NCBI GenBank assembly: GCA_031178005.1
Contig: JAPSJV010000001.1
Coordinates: 1 to 64,000 of the forward strand
Reading direction: 5' to 3'
DNA from: Pseudarthrobacter sp.
Lineage (GTDB): Bacteria > Actinomycetota > Actinomycetes > Actinomycetales > Micrococcaceae
DNA length: 64,000 nucleotides
Part shown: positions 1 through 8,463 of the stretch, piece by piece
Position numbering within the stretch: the stretch's first letter is position 1
Layout of the letters: each line of letters begins with the position of its first letter
Notes under the pieces: generated by a model
Databases searched by the model: none
Told to the model about the DNA's origin: nothing
Seen by the model: only the letters and a program-made list of their open reading frames with translations
Made by a program: the position numbers and the translations under genes

Positions 1-1
1 G

Positions 2-85
2 GCGTTCGAGCCGCTCATCAGGGACCCTGCCGGTTTCCTGCGGCCGCCCGAGCACAACGCCCAGGCGGCGGTGCCCTCCGCGTAG
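2..85 (+). CDS. C-terminal end of an unidentified protein (cut by window edge)
   Basis: An open frame runs from the window edge to a TAG at 83-85 and reads AFEPLIRDPAGFLRPP followed by a short Gln/Ala-rich tail. It is followed within 35 bases by a strong terminator whose T-tract lies on the plus side, which fits the end of a plus-strand gene. Only 27 residues are visible, so no family can be named. Confidence 0.5.
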   Translation, partial: AFEPLIRDPAGFLRPPEHNAQAAVPSA

Positions 86-116
86 CTTCTCCGCTGCGGG
101 CTGGTAACGGACAAAA

Positions 117-163
117 GCGGACCCTGCCCCAGCTTCGGCTGGGACAGGGTCCGCTTCGTTTTT
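117..163 (+). terminator. Rho-independent terminator
   Basis: A 17-base left arm (117-133) pairs with 138-154 with a single mismatch around a TTCG tetraloop, followed by TTCGTTTTT. It ends the plus-strand gene cut by the window start, and may also stop minus-strand transcription coming from the sugar dehydrogenase gene. Confidence 0.9.
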
Positions 164-208
164 ATGGCCGGGTGGCCATCAGTGTTCAGTCACAGCACCC
201 GGTCCAGA

Positions 209-2386
209 TCAGTTGCCGGGCAACAGGACTACCTCGGCGGTCCCGGTCAACGGGGCCGAGGAGGCATCGCCGGCGTCTGTGTAGCTCGCGCTGAAGACGG
301 CCGAGAGATCGTCGACGGCGGGATCGTGGCCCTCAGGGACCGTGGTGGTGAGGGTGCCAACACAGCCGGACGTGGTGGTCTGGGGGTGTCCGTGCGTGTG
401 GTGGCCAAGGATGTAGGTCACCTCAACCAGTGCGCAGTTAACCGGCTGGTCATCGGTGACCCGGACCTCGTAGCTGACAGTGTCGCCAAACTGGAAGGCC
501 TGGCCCGCAACCGGGTTGATGAATTCGATGACGGGTGCCTGGTTGCCCACCTCGATGGCCACCTCCGCGGACGAGTGGCGTCCGCGGTGAAGGCCGCCCA
601 GGTCGGTGACCTTCAGGCTGGCGGTGTAGGTTCCGATTTCCTCGTAGGTCCAGGTGGGGTTGGCGTCCTCGGAGTCAACCACGCCGTCGCCGTTGAAGTC
701 CCATTCGTAGCGGATCTTGTCGCCGTCGGGATCGGCGGTTCCTGCGCTGGAGAACTCCACGGTCAGCGGTGCCGCTCCGGCGGTCGGCGTGCCGGAGGCT
801 ACAGCCACCGGGCTGTGGTTGCCGTTGGCGCCGATGTAATCGATCCGGGAGAGCTGGGCATCGGGGTTTTCGCCGAAGTAGCCGTCGCCGTATTCAAGGA
901 CGTAGAGCGCGCCGTTGGGGCCGAATTCCATGTCGATGGGGTTGTCCACCACCAGGGAGTCCACGACGTTCTCGATGGAAGCGAGTTCACCGTTTTCCGT
1001 GGTCATGCCCTTGATGTAATCGCGGGTCCATTCATAGAAGAACGACTTGCCGTCGTAGTAGGACGGCCAGGCCACCGGGGCTTTGCCCTTGGTTGCCTTC
1101 TCGTTGAACTCATAGGCGGGGCCGGCCATGGGGCCGATTCCGCCGGTCTCCAGCTCGGGGAACTCGGCTGATGCGCCGTAGGAGTACCAGACCTGCGGCT
1201 GTGCTACCGGGGGCAGCTCGCGAAGGCCCGTGTTGTTGGGGGACTCGTTCACCGGGGCAGCGCAGCTGAAGGCTTCGCCGGAGGTGCCGGTGGCGAAGTC
1301 GTAGTCATTGTAGGGAAGTTCCGCGGTGGCGCAGTAGGGCCAGCCGTAGTTGGAAGGTTCGGTGACAGACATCCACTTGCCCGTGCCTGCCGGTCCCCGG
1401 CTGGGGTTGGCGCTGCGGGAGTCAGGGGAGTAGTCGGCGATGAAGAGCTCACCGGTACGCTGGCTGAGCTCGATGCGGAAGGGGTTGCGCAGGCCCATCA
1501 CGTAGATTTCGGGCCTTGCCTGGGCGTTGCCCTCCTGGAAGAGGTTGCCTTCGGGGATGGTGTAGCCGCCACCCTCTGTGGGCAGGATCCGCAGGACCTT
1601 GCCGCGCAGGTCATTGGTATTGGCGGACGTCCGCTGCGCATCGAGTGCGGGATTGCTCGTGGGACGCTCGTCGATCGGAGTGAAGCCGCCTGACTGGAAC
1701 GGGTTGGTGTCGTCACCGGTGGAGAGGTAGAGGTTTCCGGCCGCATCGAAGACGATGTCGCCGCCTACGTGGCAGCAGATGCCGCGGTCTACGGGGACCT
1801 CGATGATCTCCTGCTCGGTGGCGAGATCGATGGTGGAGCCGTTGAACTGGAAACGCGACAGCACCAGGGATCCTTCGAACTTTTCAAAGTCCGCTGCGGT
1901 GCCGCTGAAGGGTGCATCGCCCTCGTTGACTCCTACAGTTGCCGGGTCATCCACGGGAGTGTCCTGCGGCGGCGAGTAGTAGAGGTAGACCCAGTTGTTG
2001 CCCTTGGTCCCGAACTTGGGGTCCAGGGCAATGCTCTGGAGGCCTTCTTCGTCGTGCTGGTAGACGTCCAGAGTCGCGGCCAGGGTGTTGAGGCCGGTAT
2101 TGGCGTCGTTCAGCCAGACCTCACCACCGCGTGTGGTGTGGAGGACATTGTTGTTGGGAAGCACGGCCAAGTCCACCGGCTCGCCAGGGCCGTCATTGAG
2201 CGTGACTTTCTGGAAGTTGGCATCCGGCGGTGCCGTCTCCTGGGCCTGTGCAGGAGCAACGGCGAAGGAGGTGGCCATCATGGCAGCCATGGCAAGGCCT
2301 GCGGCCGCCTGGACCGGGCGCCTCGCGGAAAATCTGCTGGCATCGCGTCGATGCCCGGGAGCTATCCCGTGTCGATTCAGTGTCAT
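209..2386 (-). CDS. Secreted PQQ-dependent sugar dehydrogenase with PKD domain
   Basis: Predicted extracellular quinoprotein of the soluble glucose/sorbosone dehydrogenase family, oxidising sugars or cyclitols with PQQ. A signal peptide (twin Arg at 22-23, hydrophobic core, AQA cleavage near residue 48) is followed by a six-bladed propeller region (about 60-430, with HDEEGLQSIALDPKF and GGDIVFDAAGNLYLSTGDD), a PKD/Ig-like domain (about 520-600, DPDGDKIRYEWDFNGDG) and a further beta domain. An in-frame ATG lies 21 bases upstream at 2407, but the ATG at 2386 has a purine-rich ribosome site (AGAAGAAAG) and was chosen. The gene follows the ebo-like operon on the same strand after a 200-base gap, so it may share the cluster's substrate. 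Enzyme class is recognised; substrate is unknown. Confidence 0.85.
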   Translation of the reverse strand: MTLNRHGIAPGHRRDASRFSARRPVQAAAGLAMAAMMATSFAVAPAQAQETAPPDANFQKVTLNDGPGEPVDLAVLPNNNVLHTTRGGEVWLNDANTGLNTLAATLDVYQHDEEGLQSIALDPKFGTKGNNWVYLYYSPPQDTPVDDPATVGVNEGDAPFSGTAADFEKFEGSLVLSRFQFNGSTIDLATEQEIIEVPVDRGICCHVGGDIVFDAAGNLYLSTGDDTNPFQSGGFTPIDERPTSNPALDAQRTSANTNDLRGKVLRILPTEGGGYTIPEGNLFQEGNAQARPEIYVMGLRNPFRIELSQRTGELFIADYSPDSRSANPSRGPAGTGKWMSVTEPSNYGWPYCATAELPYNDYDFATGTSGEAFSCAAPVNESPNNTGLRELPPVAQPQVWYSYGASAEFPELETGGIGPMAGPAYEFNEKATKGKAPVAWPSYYDGKSFFYEWTRDYIKGMTTENGELASIENVVDSLVVDNPIDMEFGPNGALYVLEYGDGYFGENPDAQLSRIDYIGANGNHSPVAVASGTPTAGAAPLTVEFSSAGTADPDGDKIRYEWDFNGDGVVDSEDANPTWTYEEIGTYTASLKVTDLGGLHRGRHSSAEVAIEVGNQAPVIEFINPVAGQAFQFGDTVSYEVRVTDDQPVNCALVEVTYILGHHTHGHPQTTTSGCVGTLTTTVPEGHDPAVDDLSAVFSASYTDAGDASSAPLTGTAEVVLLPGN

Positions 2387-2601
2387 CGTTAACTTTCTTC
2401 TCGTCATTGAGGACCGGGAGCGGCGGGGCTCGGGTCATTTAGAACGCTAGTGGACGGAGGTTCACAATAGCTAGTGGTTTCACAAAACAAAGTAACGAAA
2501 TTTTCTCCGTTCTTTTCGAAGCAGTCACAAAAGCATCCCCGGAAAATGGCACAACAACAGGGAGTCACCCGCTTTTGCTCGCGAAACAGCAGTTTGTTGT
2601 T

Positions 2602-4005
2602 TTAGAAGCGAAATAAGCCCTGCGTCTGCAGTACCAGGTCCTTCACAGCGGCAGCAGGCACCTGCCGTCCGGTCTTCAAGAGGGCTTCCACCGAGGCAGG
2701 GATCTGCTGCGCTGAACCGATGATCAACGGCGTGCCGTCCGCTGTATCAGGAAGCCGCCCGTGCGTGCCCCGCACATGCGTAGCGTCCAGGGGAACGGTG
2801 CTCATCGCGTACCGCAACCCGAGCTTCTTTTTGACCAGGTTGAGCCCTGCCTTCGCCCTGGCCAGCTTGTCCGAGGGGTCGAAAAACAGCTCCGCGGGGT
2901 CGTAGCCCGGCTTCCGGTGGATATCCACCCCTCTCGCGTACTCGGGTGCCCGGTCATCGTCGAGCCAGAAGTAGTAGGTGAACCAGGCTCCGGGCTCCGC
3001 GGTGACCACGAGTTCCCCGGATCGTTCGTGGTCCAGGCCGTAACGGGCTTGAGCCTCCCGGTCCAGCACCTCGTCCACGCCTTCAAGGCCGCGCAGAAGG
3101 GCCGCTGCCCGCTCCAGATCTGCCGGATCGGAGACATATACGTGTGCCACCTGGTGGTCAGCGACGGCAAAGGCCCGTGAAGTCCATGGATCGAGCTGTT
3201 CCTTCCCGTCCTGCACATAGACTTCCAGCAGCCCCTCCCGGCGCAGGGCACGGTTGATATCGACGGGGGTGTGGGCTTCTTCGATGCCGTACTCGGACAC
3301 AACGATCACCGCATAGCCGCTCGCCTCGGCATCATCCAGCAGCGGTGCGATGGCACTGTCCAGCCGGGAGGCGGCCAGCGCCGCCTGCGGTGAATCCGGC
3401 CCAAACCTCTGCAGGTCGTAGTCCAGGTGCGGCAGGTAGGCCATCAGCAGGTCAGGTGACTGGTTCCGCATGACATGCCTGGTGGAATTGACGATCCATT
3501 CGCTCGAGCGGATGGCCGCCGTCGGGCCCCAGTACTGGAAGAGCGGAAAATCACCGTAACTGCCCACAAGTTCATCGTGCAGTTCCGGCGGCCGGATATA
3601 GGCGTCCGGTGATTTACGGCCGTCCGCATGGTAGACCGGCCTCGGCGTCACAGTGATATCGGTGGACATGCCCATGGCATACCACCAGCAGAGATTTCCC
3701 GCACTGTACCCGGGGTGCTGGCGGCGGGCCGCCTCCCAGATGTTCTCGCCGGTGACCAGCTTGTTGTGCTGGCGCCACAGGAAGACGTCGCCAAGTTCCC
3801 GGAAATACCAGCCGTTCCCCACGATCCCGTGCTGCGCCGGGGCCAATCCCGTCAGCATGGTGGACTGCACAGTGCATGTTACGGCGGGCAGTACGGTGGC
3901 CAGTTCAGATGACCACCCACCGGCAGCCAGCCGTGACAGTCGGGGCATTTTGGCCAGCGCCTTGGCGGTCAAACCAACGACATTCAACAGCAGTACGGGC
4001 TTCAC
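2602..4005 (-). CDS. EboF-like alkaline phosphatase-family phosphodiesterase
   Basis: Member of the nucleotide pyrophosphatase/phosphodiesterase branch of the alkaline phosphatase superfamily. The nucleophile region reads TCTVQSTMLTGLAPAQHGI near residues 50-70, and further metal-ligand candidates are seen in YLPHLDYDLQRFG, SEYGIEE and THVRGTHG. No signal peptide is visible, so it should be cytoplasmic. The GTG at 4005 has an AAGGA site just upstream; the open frame continues upstream only as a shadow of the EboE gene. It is the last gene of the compact ebo-like run, 35 bases after eboE. In cyanobacterial ebo clusters this family is EboF. Its phosphoester substrate is unknown; given the cluster it may cleave a phosphorylated or diphosphate-linked intermediate (inference). 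Confidence 0.85.
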   Translation of the reverse strand: MKPVLLLNVVGLTAKALAKMPRLSRLAAGGWSSELATVLPAVTCTVQSTMLTGLAPAQHGIVGNGWYFRELGDVFLWRQHNKLVTGENIWEAARRQHPGYSAGNLCWWYAMGMSTDITVTPRPVYHADGRKSPDAYIRPPELHDELVGSYGDFPLFQYWGPTAAIRSSEWIVNSTRHVMRNQSPDLLMAYLPHLDYDLQRFGPDSPQAALAASRLDSAIAPLLDDAEASGYAVIVVSEYGIEEAHTPVDINRALRREGLLEVYVQDGKEQLDPWTSRAFAVADHQVAHVYVSDPADLERAAALLRGLEGVDEVLDREAQARYGLDHERSGELVVTAEPGAWFTYYFWLDDDRAPEYARGVDIHRKPGYDPAELFFDPSDKLARAKAGLNLVKKKLGLRYAMSTVPLDATHVRGTHGRLPDTADGTPLIIGSAQQIPASVEALLKTGRQVPAAAVKDLVLQTQGLFRF

Positions 4006-4040
4006 GTTATTCCTTGCTTCAGGCTGCCAATGCTGCAGCG

Positions 4041-5171
4041 TTACGACCGGGCAGCAGCGACGGTATCCAACAGGTTCGACTGCGCCCACACGATCTCGGC
4101 GGCAATGCCCTCCGTGATGCCCACCGATGATCCGGGCAGCACGCTCCAGGTATACGTTTCGATGTCTAAGTGGACCTCGGGCGCGTAGGGCAGCCGGCCA
4201 ACTTCGGCGACGGTCTGCCGCAGCACGTCCACGGTGGTTTCCAGCGGGGCCGCCGGCACGTGGTGGAGCGGAATGTGGAAGTGGACCCGCCACGGGGATT
4301 CCCCCGGAAGTTCAGCGAGGGCCTGGTCAAGATCGTCGGCGGCAACAACGCCATGCGGCTGCGACTCCCGGACCTGGTGGAGGTACCGTGGTTCCACAAA
4401 CGCTGCCAGCGACTGCCGGGCTGCGGGGTCGGACGGATCCGCGACGTGCAGGGCCGCTGACGCCTGCACCTTCACTACCCGCAGGCCCGCCGCCGCAATA
4501 TCGCCGATGGCGCCTGCGGGGTCGGCAAACGAGACTGCAAGATGGCAGGTGTCCACGCACAGGCCCACAAACTCAGGATCGATGCCGCGTGCGGTGCGGG
4601 CTCCCAGCCAGCCGACGACATCGGCCACCGTATCCAGGATGCATCCTGGCTCCGGTTCGACGGCGATGCGGACAGTTTTTCCGGTCCGGTCCCGAAGATC
4701 ACGCAAGCGGGAGCTCAACTCGGCGAAGGCAGACGTGGCGGTGTCGTCGTCGTTCTGTGTCCAGGGTTCGCGCCAGGCGAGGGGCAGTGTCGAGATCGAG
4801 CCGGCCGTGTCCGCAGGCAGCAAGTCGGCCAGCACCTCAGCGCAGTCCAGCGTGTACTCCAGCCGTTCGCGGTCGGCCCATGTGGGCTTGTAGACGTCGA
4901 GCTTGACCACCTCATTGTGGAAACCGCCGTAGGGGAAGGCGTTGATGGTGTGCAGCTGGAGACCTTCGGCGATAAGGACGTCGCGCAGGGCGCTGCGGTC
5001 CTGCGGGCTGCCGGCAAGCTGCCGGGCAAGCCCCGCTGGCAGCCACAGGCCAACCCCGAGGATGTCCAGGCCTGCCCTACGGCGGATGGGCCCGGCATAT
5101 TCGCGGAGCTGGCGGATGACGCCGTCGAGGTCCTCTGCGGGGTGGACGTTGGTGCAATAGGAAAGGATCAT
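4041..5171 (-). CDS. eboE: Metabolite traffic protein EboE (TIM barrel)
   Basis: A 376-residue xylose-isomerase-like TIM-barrel protein with the EboE start MILSYCTNVHPAEDL. Candidate metal/active-site motifs are INAFPYGGFH (about 77-86), AVEPEPGCILDT, CVDTCHLAV, VKVQAS, HFHIPLHH and DIETYTW near the C-terminus. EboE is known from the cyanobacterial ebo cluster, which is required for export of a scytonemin precursor; its biochemical reaction is not established. The start ATG overlaps the stop of the TatD-like gene by one base (TGATG), so the two are translationally coupled. Cytoplasmic by sequence. Confidence 0.9.
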   Translation of the reverse strand: MILSYCTNVHPAEDLDGVIRQLREYAGPIRRRAGLDILGVGLWLPAGLARQLAGSPQDRSALRDVLIAEGLQLHTINAFPYGGFHNEVVKLDVYKPTWADRERLEYTLDCAEVLADLLPADTAGSISTLPLAWREPWTQNDDDTATSAFAELSSRLRDLRDRTGKTVRIAVEPEPGCILDTVADVVGWLGARTARGIDPEFVGLCVDTCHLAVSFADPAGAIGDIAAAGLRVVKVQASAALHVADPSDPAARQSLAAFVEPRYLHQVRESQPHGVVAADDLDQALAELPGESPWRVHFHIPLHHVPAAPLETTVDVLRQTVAEVGRLPYAPEVHLDIETYTWSVLPGSSVGITEGIAAEIVWAQSNLLDTVAAARS

Positions 5172-6049
5172 CAGGCCCGGGCCCCCCGCAGTACCGAATT
5201 GCCCTCAAAGCCCGCCCCGGCGTCCGGCAGGTCTGCGGCGTCAAAGCCTGGAATCGGATCGAGGATCAACTGGCCGCTCTGGCCGTAGAACTCCACGGGA
5301 TTGAGCCAGAACACCCGGTCGACGTCGTCGGCCGTAAATCCGGCAGCGAGCATCGCGTTGGCGGTGCTGCTGGTTTTCAGGGGGTCCGATCTGCCCCAGT
5401 CGGCCGCAGAGTTGACCAGCACCCGTTCGGTTCCATACCGCTGGAGGATGGCGACCATGCGCTGTTCATCCATTTTGGTGTCCGGATAAATCGAGAAGCC
5501 CATCCAGGCGCCGGCGTCCTTCACGATTTCCGCATTGGTTTCATTGAGGTGGTCAACGACGACCATGCCGGGCGCAATGCCTGACTCCCTGACGACGTCG
5601 AGCGTCCTGTGGGTGCCCGCCAGCTTCTCCCGGTGGGGTGTGTGCACCATCGCCGGCAGCGAAAACTCAAGGGCCAGTTCCAGCTGGCGGCTGAAGGCCT
5701 CATCCTCGGCGGGAGTCATCGAGTCATAGCCGATCTCGCCGACGGCCACGACGCCCTCCTTCACCAGGTAGCGGGGGAGCTCGTCCAGGACGGGAACACA
5801 ACGGGGATCGTTGGCTTCCTTCGGATTCAAGGCGATTGTGGCGTGGTGCCGGATGCCGAACTGGGCGGCACGGAACCGCTCCCAGCCCAGCAGGGAGTCG
5901 AAGTAATCGGTGAACGAGCCCACGTTGGTGCGGGGCTGTCCCAACCAGAACGCGGGCTCCACGAGGGCCCTGACTCCACTGGCGTAGAGGGCCTCGTAAT
6001 CATTGGTGGTACGGCTTGTCATATGGATGTGCGGATCGAAAATGCGCAT
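5171..6049 (-). CDS. TatD-like metal-dependent hydrolase (EboB)
   Basis: An amidohydrolase-superfamily protein of 292 residues with the full TatD-type metal set: HxH in FDPHIHM at the N-terminus, Glu in GEIGYD, His in MVHTPH, His in VVDHLNE, and Asp in NSAADWG. TatD relatives include 3'-deoxyribonucleases, but the ebo branch is thought to act on a small metabolite. It is followed without a gap by eboE and preceded by the EboA fusion gene after 11 bases, a spacing that suggests one mRNA. The C-terminal 40 residues after NPVEFYGQSGQL are not part of the core fold. Confidence 0.87.
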   Translation of the reverse strand: MRIFDPHIHMTSRTTNDYEALYASGVRALVEPAFWLGQPRTNVGSFTDYFDSLLGWERFRAAQFGIRHHATIALNPKEANDPRCVPVLDELPRYLVKEGVVAVGEIGYDSMTPAEDEAFSRQLELALEFSLPAMVHTPHREKLAGTHRTLDVVRESGIAPGMVVVDHLNETNAEIVKDAGAWMGFSIYPDTKMDEQRMVAILQRYGTERVLVNSAADWGRSDPLKTSSTANAMLAAGFTADDVDRVFWLNPVEFYGQSGQLILDPIPGFDAADLPDAGAGFEGNSVLRGARA

Positions 6050-6061
6050 GGCCGGATTCCT

Positions 6062-7585
6062 TTAAGAAGAGGTGTGTGAGCTGGAGGAAGGCTGCAGGAG
6101 AAGTTGGACGTCTTCCGGGACAGAGCGCCCGGCGGCGCGGCGTTCCGCGGCGAAGTCGCCTGCCATCCGCGCGAGCTCTGCGTCCGCGCGTTCCCGGAGG
6201 CCGGCGACGGCGCTGAGGCTGATTCCCATAAAAACCAGCTTCAGGACGGCATGGCGCCAATTGTGCTGGTCCAGGTGGGCCGCAGCGAACGGACCGACGG
6301 CGGCGGCGACAATGCCGCTCTCATTGGTCCGCAGGGCTTCGGTGGTCACACGCAGTCCCACGGAGACGACGGCGTCCGGAAGGTTGGGTGCGCTGCTGGC
6401 CAGATCGCCCAGTCCCCGGAGCACTCCCCGGCGTTCCGCGGAATCGCCGCCGCCGTAGAGAGCCAGCAGGGCATCAGCCAGATCGTCCGGGGAAAGGAGC
6501 CCGGCAAGGCTGCCGATGAACCGGCCCCTGGCATGGTCAGTGGTGGTGCCGAACAGGACTCCGCTGGGATCCGCCTCCGGACGCAGGGGGTTGCGGCCCA
6601 GCCGGCGCCCGGCTGTTGCGAAGACGGTGGTGAGGGTACCTGGATCGGCAGCGACCGCCGTCGTGCTCTGCGTCAGCCAACCGGAGGCCTCCCGCATGCT
6701 TCCTGAGGCCTCCCAGCCGGTCCGGAGAGCCTGGATGCTCCGCACCGCAAGGCCCGGAGCATCGTGGGAATGCCGGGGAAGTTCGACGGCGGCCACGCCG
6801 CGGTAGCCGATTTCCGCCAGGGTGGCAAGGGCGAGCGGAAGGTCAACGATGCCCTCGCCGAACGGCAGATGCTCGTGGGCGTGGGAACGCATGTCATCCA
6901 GCTGCACGTTGGCCAGCAGGGGACCTGCCTGCAGGAGGGCGCCCCGTACCCCGCTCGGTTCCACCACGACGCAATGGCCGATGTCCACAGTGATCCGCAG
7001 GTTGTCCGGCCTGCCCACCTGGTCCCTAAGGCGCAGCGCATCGGCGACCGTCTGGACCAGCATCCCGGGTTCGGGCTCGACGGCCAGAAGCACGTTTTTC
7101 CTGCCGGCATAGTCCACGATGTCCGCAACCCGGGAGGTGAGCCGCTGCCATCCCGTCTCCGGTGCGGTGTCCGACGGAAGGATTCCTGAGAAGAAGGACA
7201 CGCATTCGGCCTGCAGGGCGGCCGCGATGTCGACGGCGTGGCGCAGGAAATCGACCCGGGCTGCGGCCTCTTCGTCCACCAGCGCCGGCCGGTGCTTGTG
7301 GCGGGGGTCGAGCAGGAACCTAGTCCCCGTTTCAATGACGATCCTGAACCCCAGGTCATCGAGGCGGCTCCGCAGTTCCCGCAACTGGACGTCCAGGTCA
7401 TCGGCAAACGGATCCAGATGCGGGTGGCCCAGGGTCAATGCCACGGCATCGTAGCCCTGCTCCGCGAGCAGGGTGAGTGCCACAGGCAAGGGATGGTCGG
7501 CGAAGCCGTTGGTGCCGTAGCCCAGGCTGAAGGGCATCGCGGATGCTGATGCTGATGCTGGTGCCGCTGATGAAGGTGCAGTCAT
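6062..7585 (-). CDS. Fusion of a sugar-phosphate isomerase-like TIM barrel with an EboA domain
   Basis: A 507-residue two-domain protein. Residues about 18-290 form a sugar-phosphate isomerase/epimerase TIM barrel with FRIVIETGTRFLLDP, ECVSFFSGI, LLAVEPEPGML, ITVDIGHCVV, NVQLDDM and GVAAVELPRH. Residues about 300-495 form the alpha-helical EboA domain (GRNPLRPE, GRFIGSLAGLL, GIVAAAVGPFAAAHLDQ, WRHAVLKLVFMG). The N-terminus carries a low-complexity ASASASA stretch encoded by a GATGCT repeat. Its start overlaps the prenyltransferase stop by ATGA. EboA has no proven reaction; fusion to an isomerase-like barrel suggests that the two act on the same intermediate (inference). Confidence 0.88.
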   Translation of the reverse strand: MTAPSSAAPASASASAMPFSLGYGTNGFADHPLPVALTLLAEQGYDAVALTLGHPHLDPFADDLDVQLRELRSRLDDLGFRIVIETGTRFLLDPRHKHRPALVDEEAAARVDFLRHAVDIAAALQAECVSFFSGILPSDTAPETGWQRLTSRVADIVDYAGRKNVLLAVEPEPGMLVQTVADALRLRDQVGRPDNLRITVDIGHCVVVEPSGVRGALLQAGPLLANVQLDDMRSHAHEHLPFGEGIVDLPLALATLAEIGYRGVAAVELPRHSHDAPGLAVRSIQALRTGWEASGSMREASGWLTQSTTAVAADPGTLTTVFATAGRRLGRNPLRPEADPSGVLFGTTTDHARGRFIGSLAGLLSPDDLADALLALYGGGDSAERRGVLRGLGDLASSAPNLPDAVVSVGLRVTTEALRTNESGIVAAAVGPFAAAHLDQHNWRHAVLKLVFMGISLSAVAGLRERADAELARMAGDFAAERRAAGRSVPEDVQLLLQPSSSSHTSS

Positions 7586-8463
7586 GACTCGCTCAACCTC
7601 GGATTCCTGTTACGCGAGCGCAGGAACCTGCCAAGCAGATCCACAGCGGCGAGCACTCCGGCCGCTGCCCCGCTTCCGTGGCGCAGCGCGAGCGCAGCCT
7701 GCAGGGGGACCATCGCCCGGATGCCTGCCTTAGTGGCCTCAAGGGCGTTTTCCGCCACCGGGTAGCGGGCTGCCTGGACCTGGGCCGGAGCGCAGCGGGC
7801 AGCATAGGCGGCCGTGGCCGCAAGCATGGCAAGGACCTGGGCCCGCGGCCCGGCGGCCCCCGCCACCACCGCACCGGCCAGCAGCCCCGTGCCTGCGGCG
7901 ACGCCGGATGCTGTGGCCGTCGTCGTTCCATCAACTTCGCCGCGGGAAAGGACCGTGACCGCCACGGTGTGGCCACCCATGATGCCGGCGGCCCAGAGGG
8001 CGGGGCGAAGGTGCCCGGTGCCGGCTCCCATAAGGACATCCAAGGCGCGGCATGCGCCCATGGTGAGCGCGCCGGACACCGCATGGTTCTTGGCCAACAG
8101 ATCGTAGGTCCAGATGGCGCCGGCAAGTGGAAGCCCCACCGCAATGGCCCGCCTGCCTCCGCCGGCGGCGCTGAGGCCGAGCCCGGCTACGGTGAGGGCG
8201 GCTGCGGCAGCCAGCGCGTTCGGAGCGGTGATCCTCCCCGACGGGATCGGACGCTCGGGCCGTTCGCGCGCATCGGTGGCGCGGTCGGCGTAGTCGTTCA
8301 ACGCCATGCCGCCGGCATAGAGGCAGGCACTTGCAAGGGGAAGTGTCATCCGGCGTCCACCAAGCGGGTGGCCGGCCGCAGAGCCGCCGGCGAGGGTATC
8401 GCCGAGGACTGTCAGGACGGCCGGTGCCCGCACCAGCTCAAGGTAGTCGTTGAAGCGGCTCAC
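7582..8463 (-). CDS. UbiA-type membrane prenyltransferase, SCO3242/EboC family
   Basis: A 293-residue polytopic membrane protein. The first Asp-rich motif is NDYADRATDARERPERP (about 72-88), the UbiA diphosphate-binding signature. A second motif is less clear: the region around LAKNHAVSGALTMGACRALDVLMGAG carries R-x-L-D. Many Ala/Gly-rich transmembrane helices follow. The GTG at 8463 overlaps the TGA of the inositol-phosphate synthase gene, which fixes this start; a longer in-frame extension lacks support. UbiA enzymes attach a prenyl chain to a ring or sugar-like acceptor in the membrane. Coupling to a cyclitol-phosphate synthase suggests a prenylated cyclitol product (inference). Confidence 0.87.
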   Translation of the reverse strand: MSRFNDYLELVRAPAVLTVLGDTLAGGSAAGHPLGGRRMTLPLASACLYAGGMALNDYADRATDARERPERPIPSGRITAPNALAAAAALTVAGLGLSAAGGGRRAIAVGLPLAGAIWTYDLLAKNHAVSGALTMGACRALDVLMGAGTGHLRPALWAAGIMGGHTVAVTVLSRGEVDGTTTATASGVAAGTGLLAGAVVAGAAGPRAQVLAMLAATAAYAARCAPAQVQAARYPVAENALEATKAGIRAMVPLQAALALRHGSGAAAGVLAAVDLLGRFLRSRNRNPRLSES

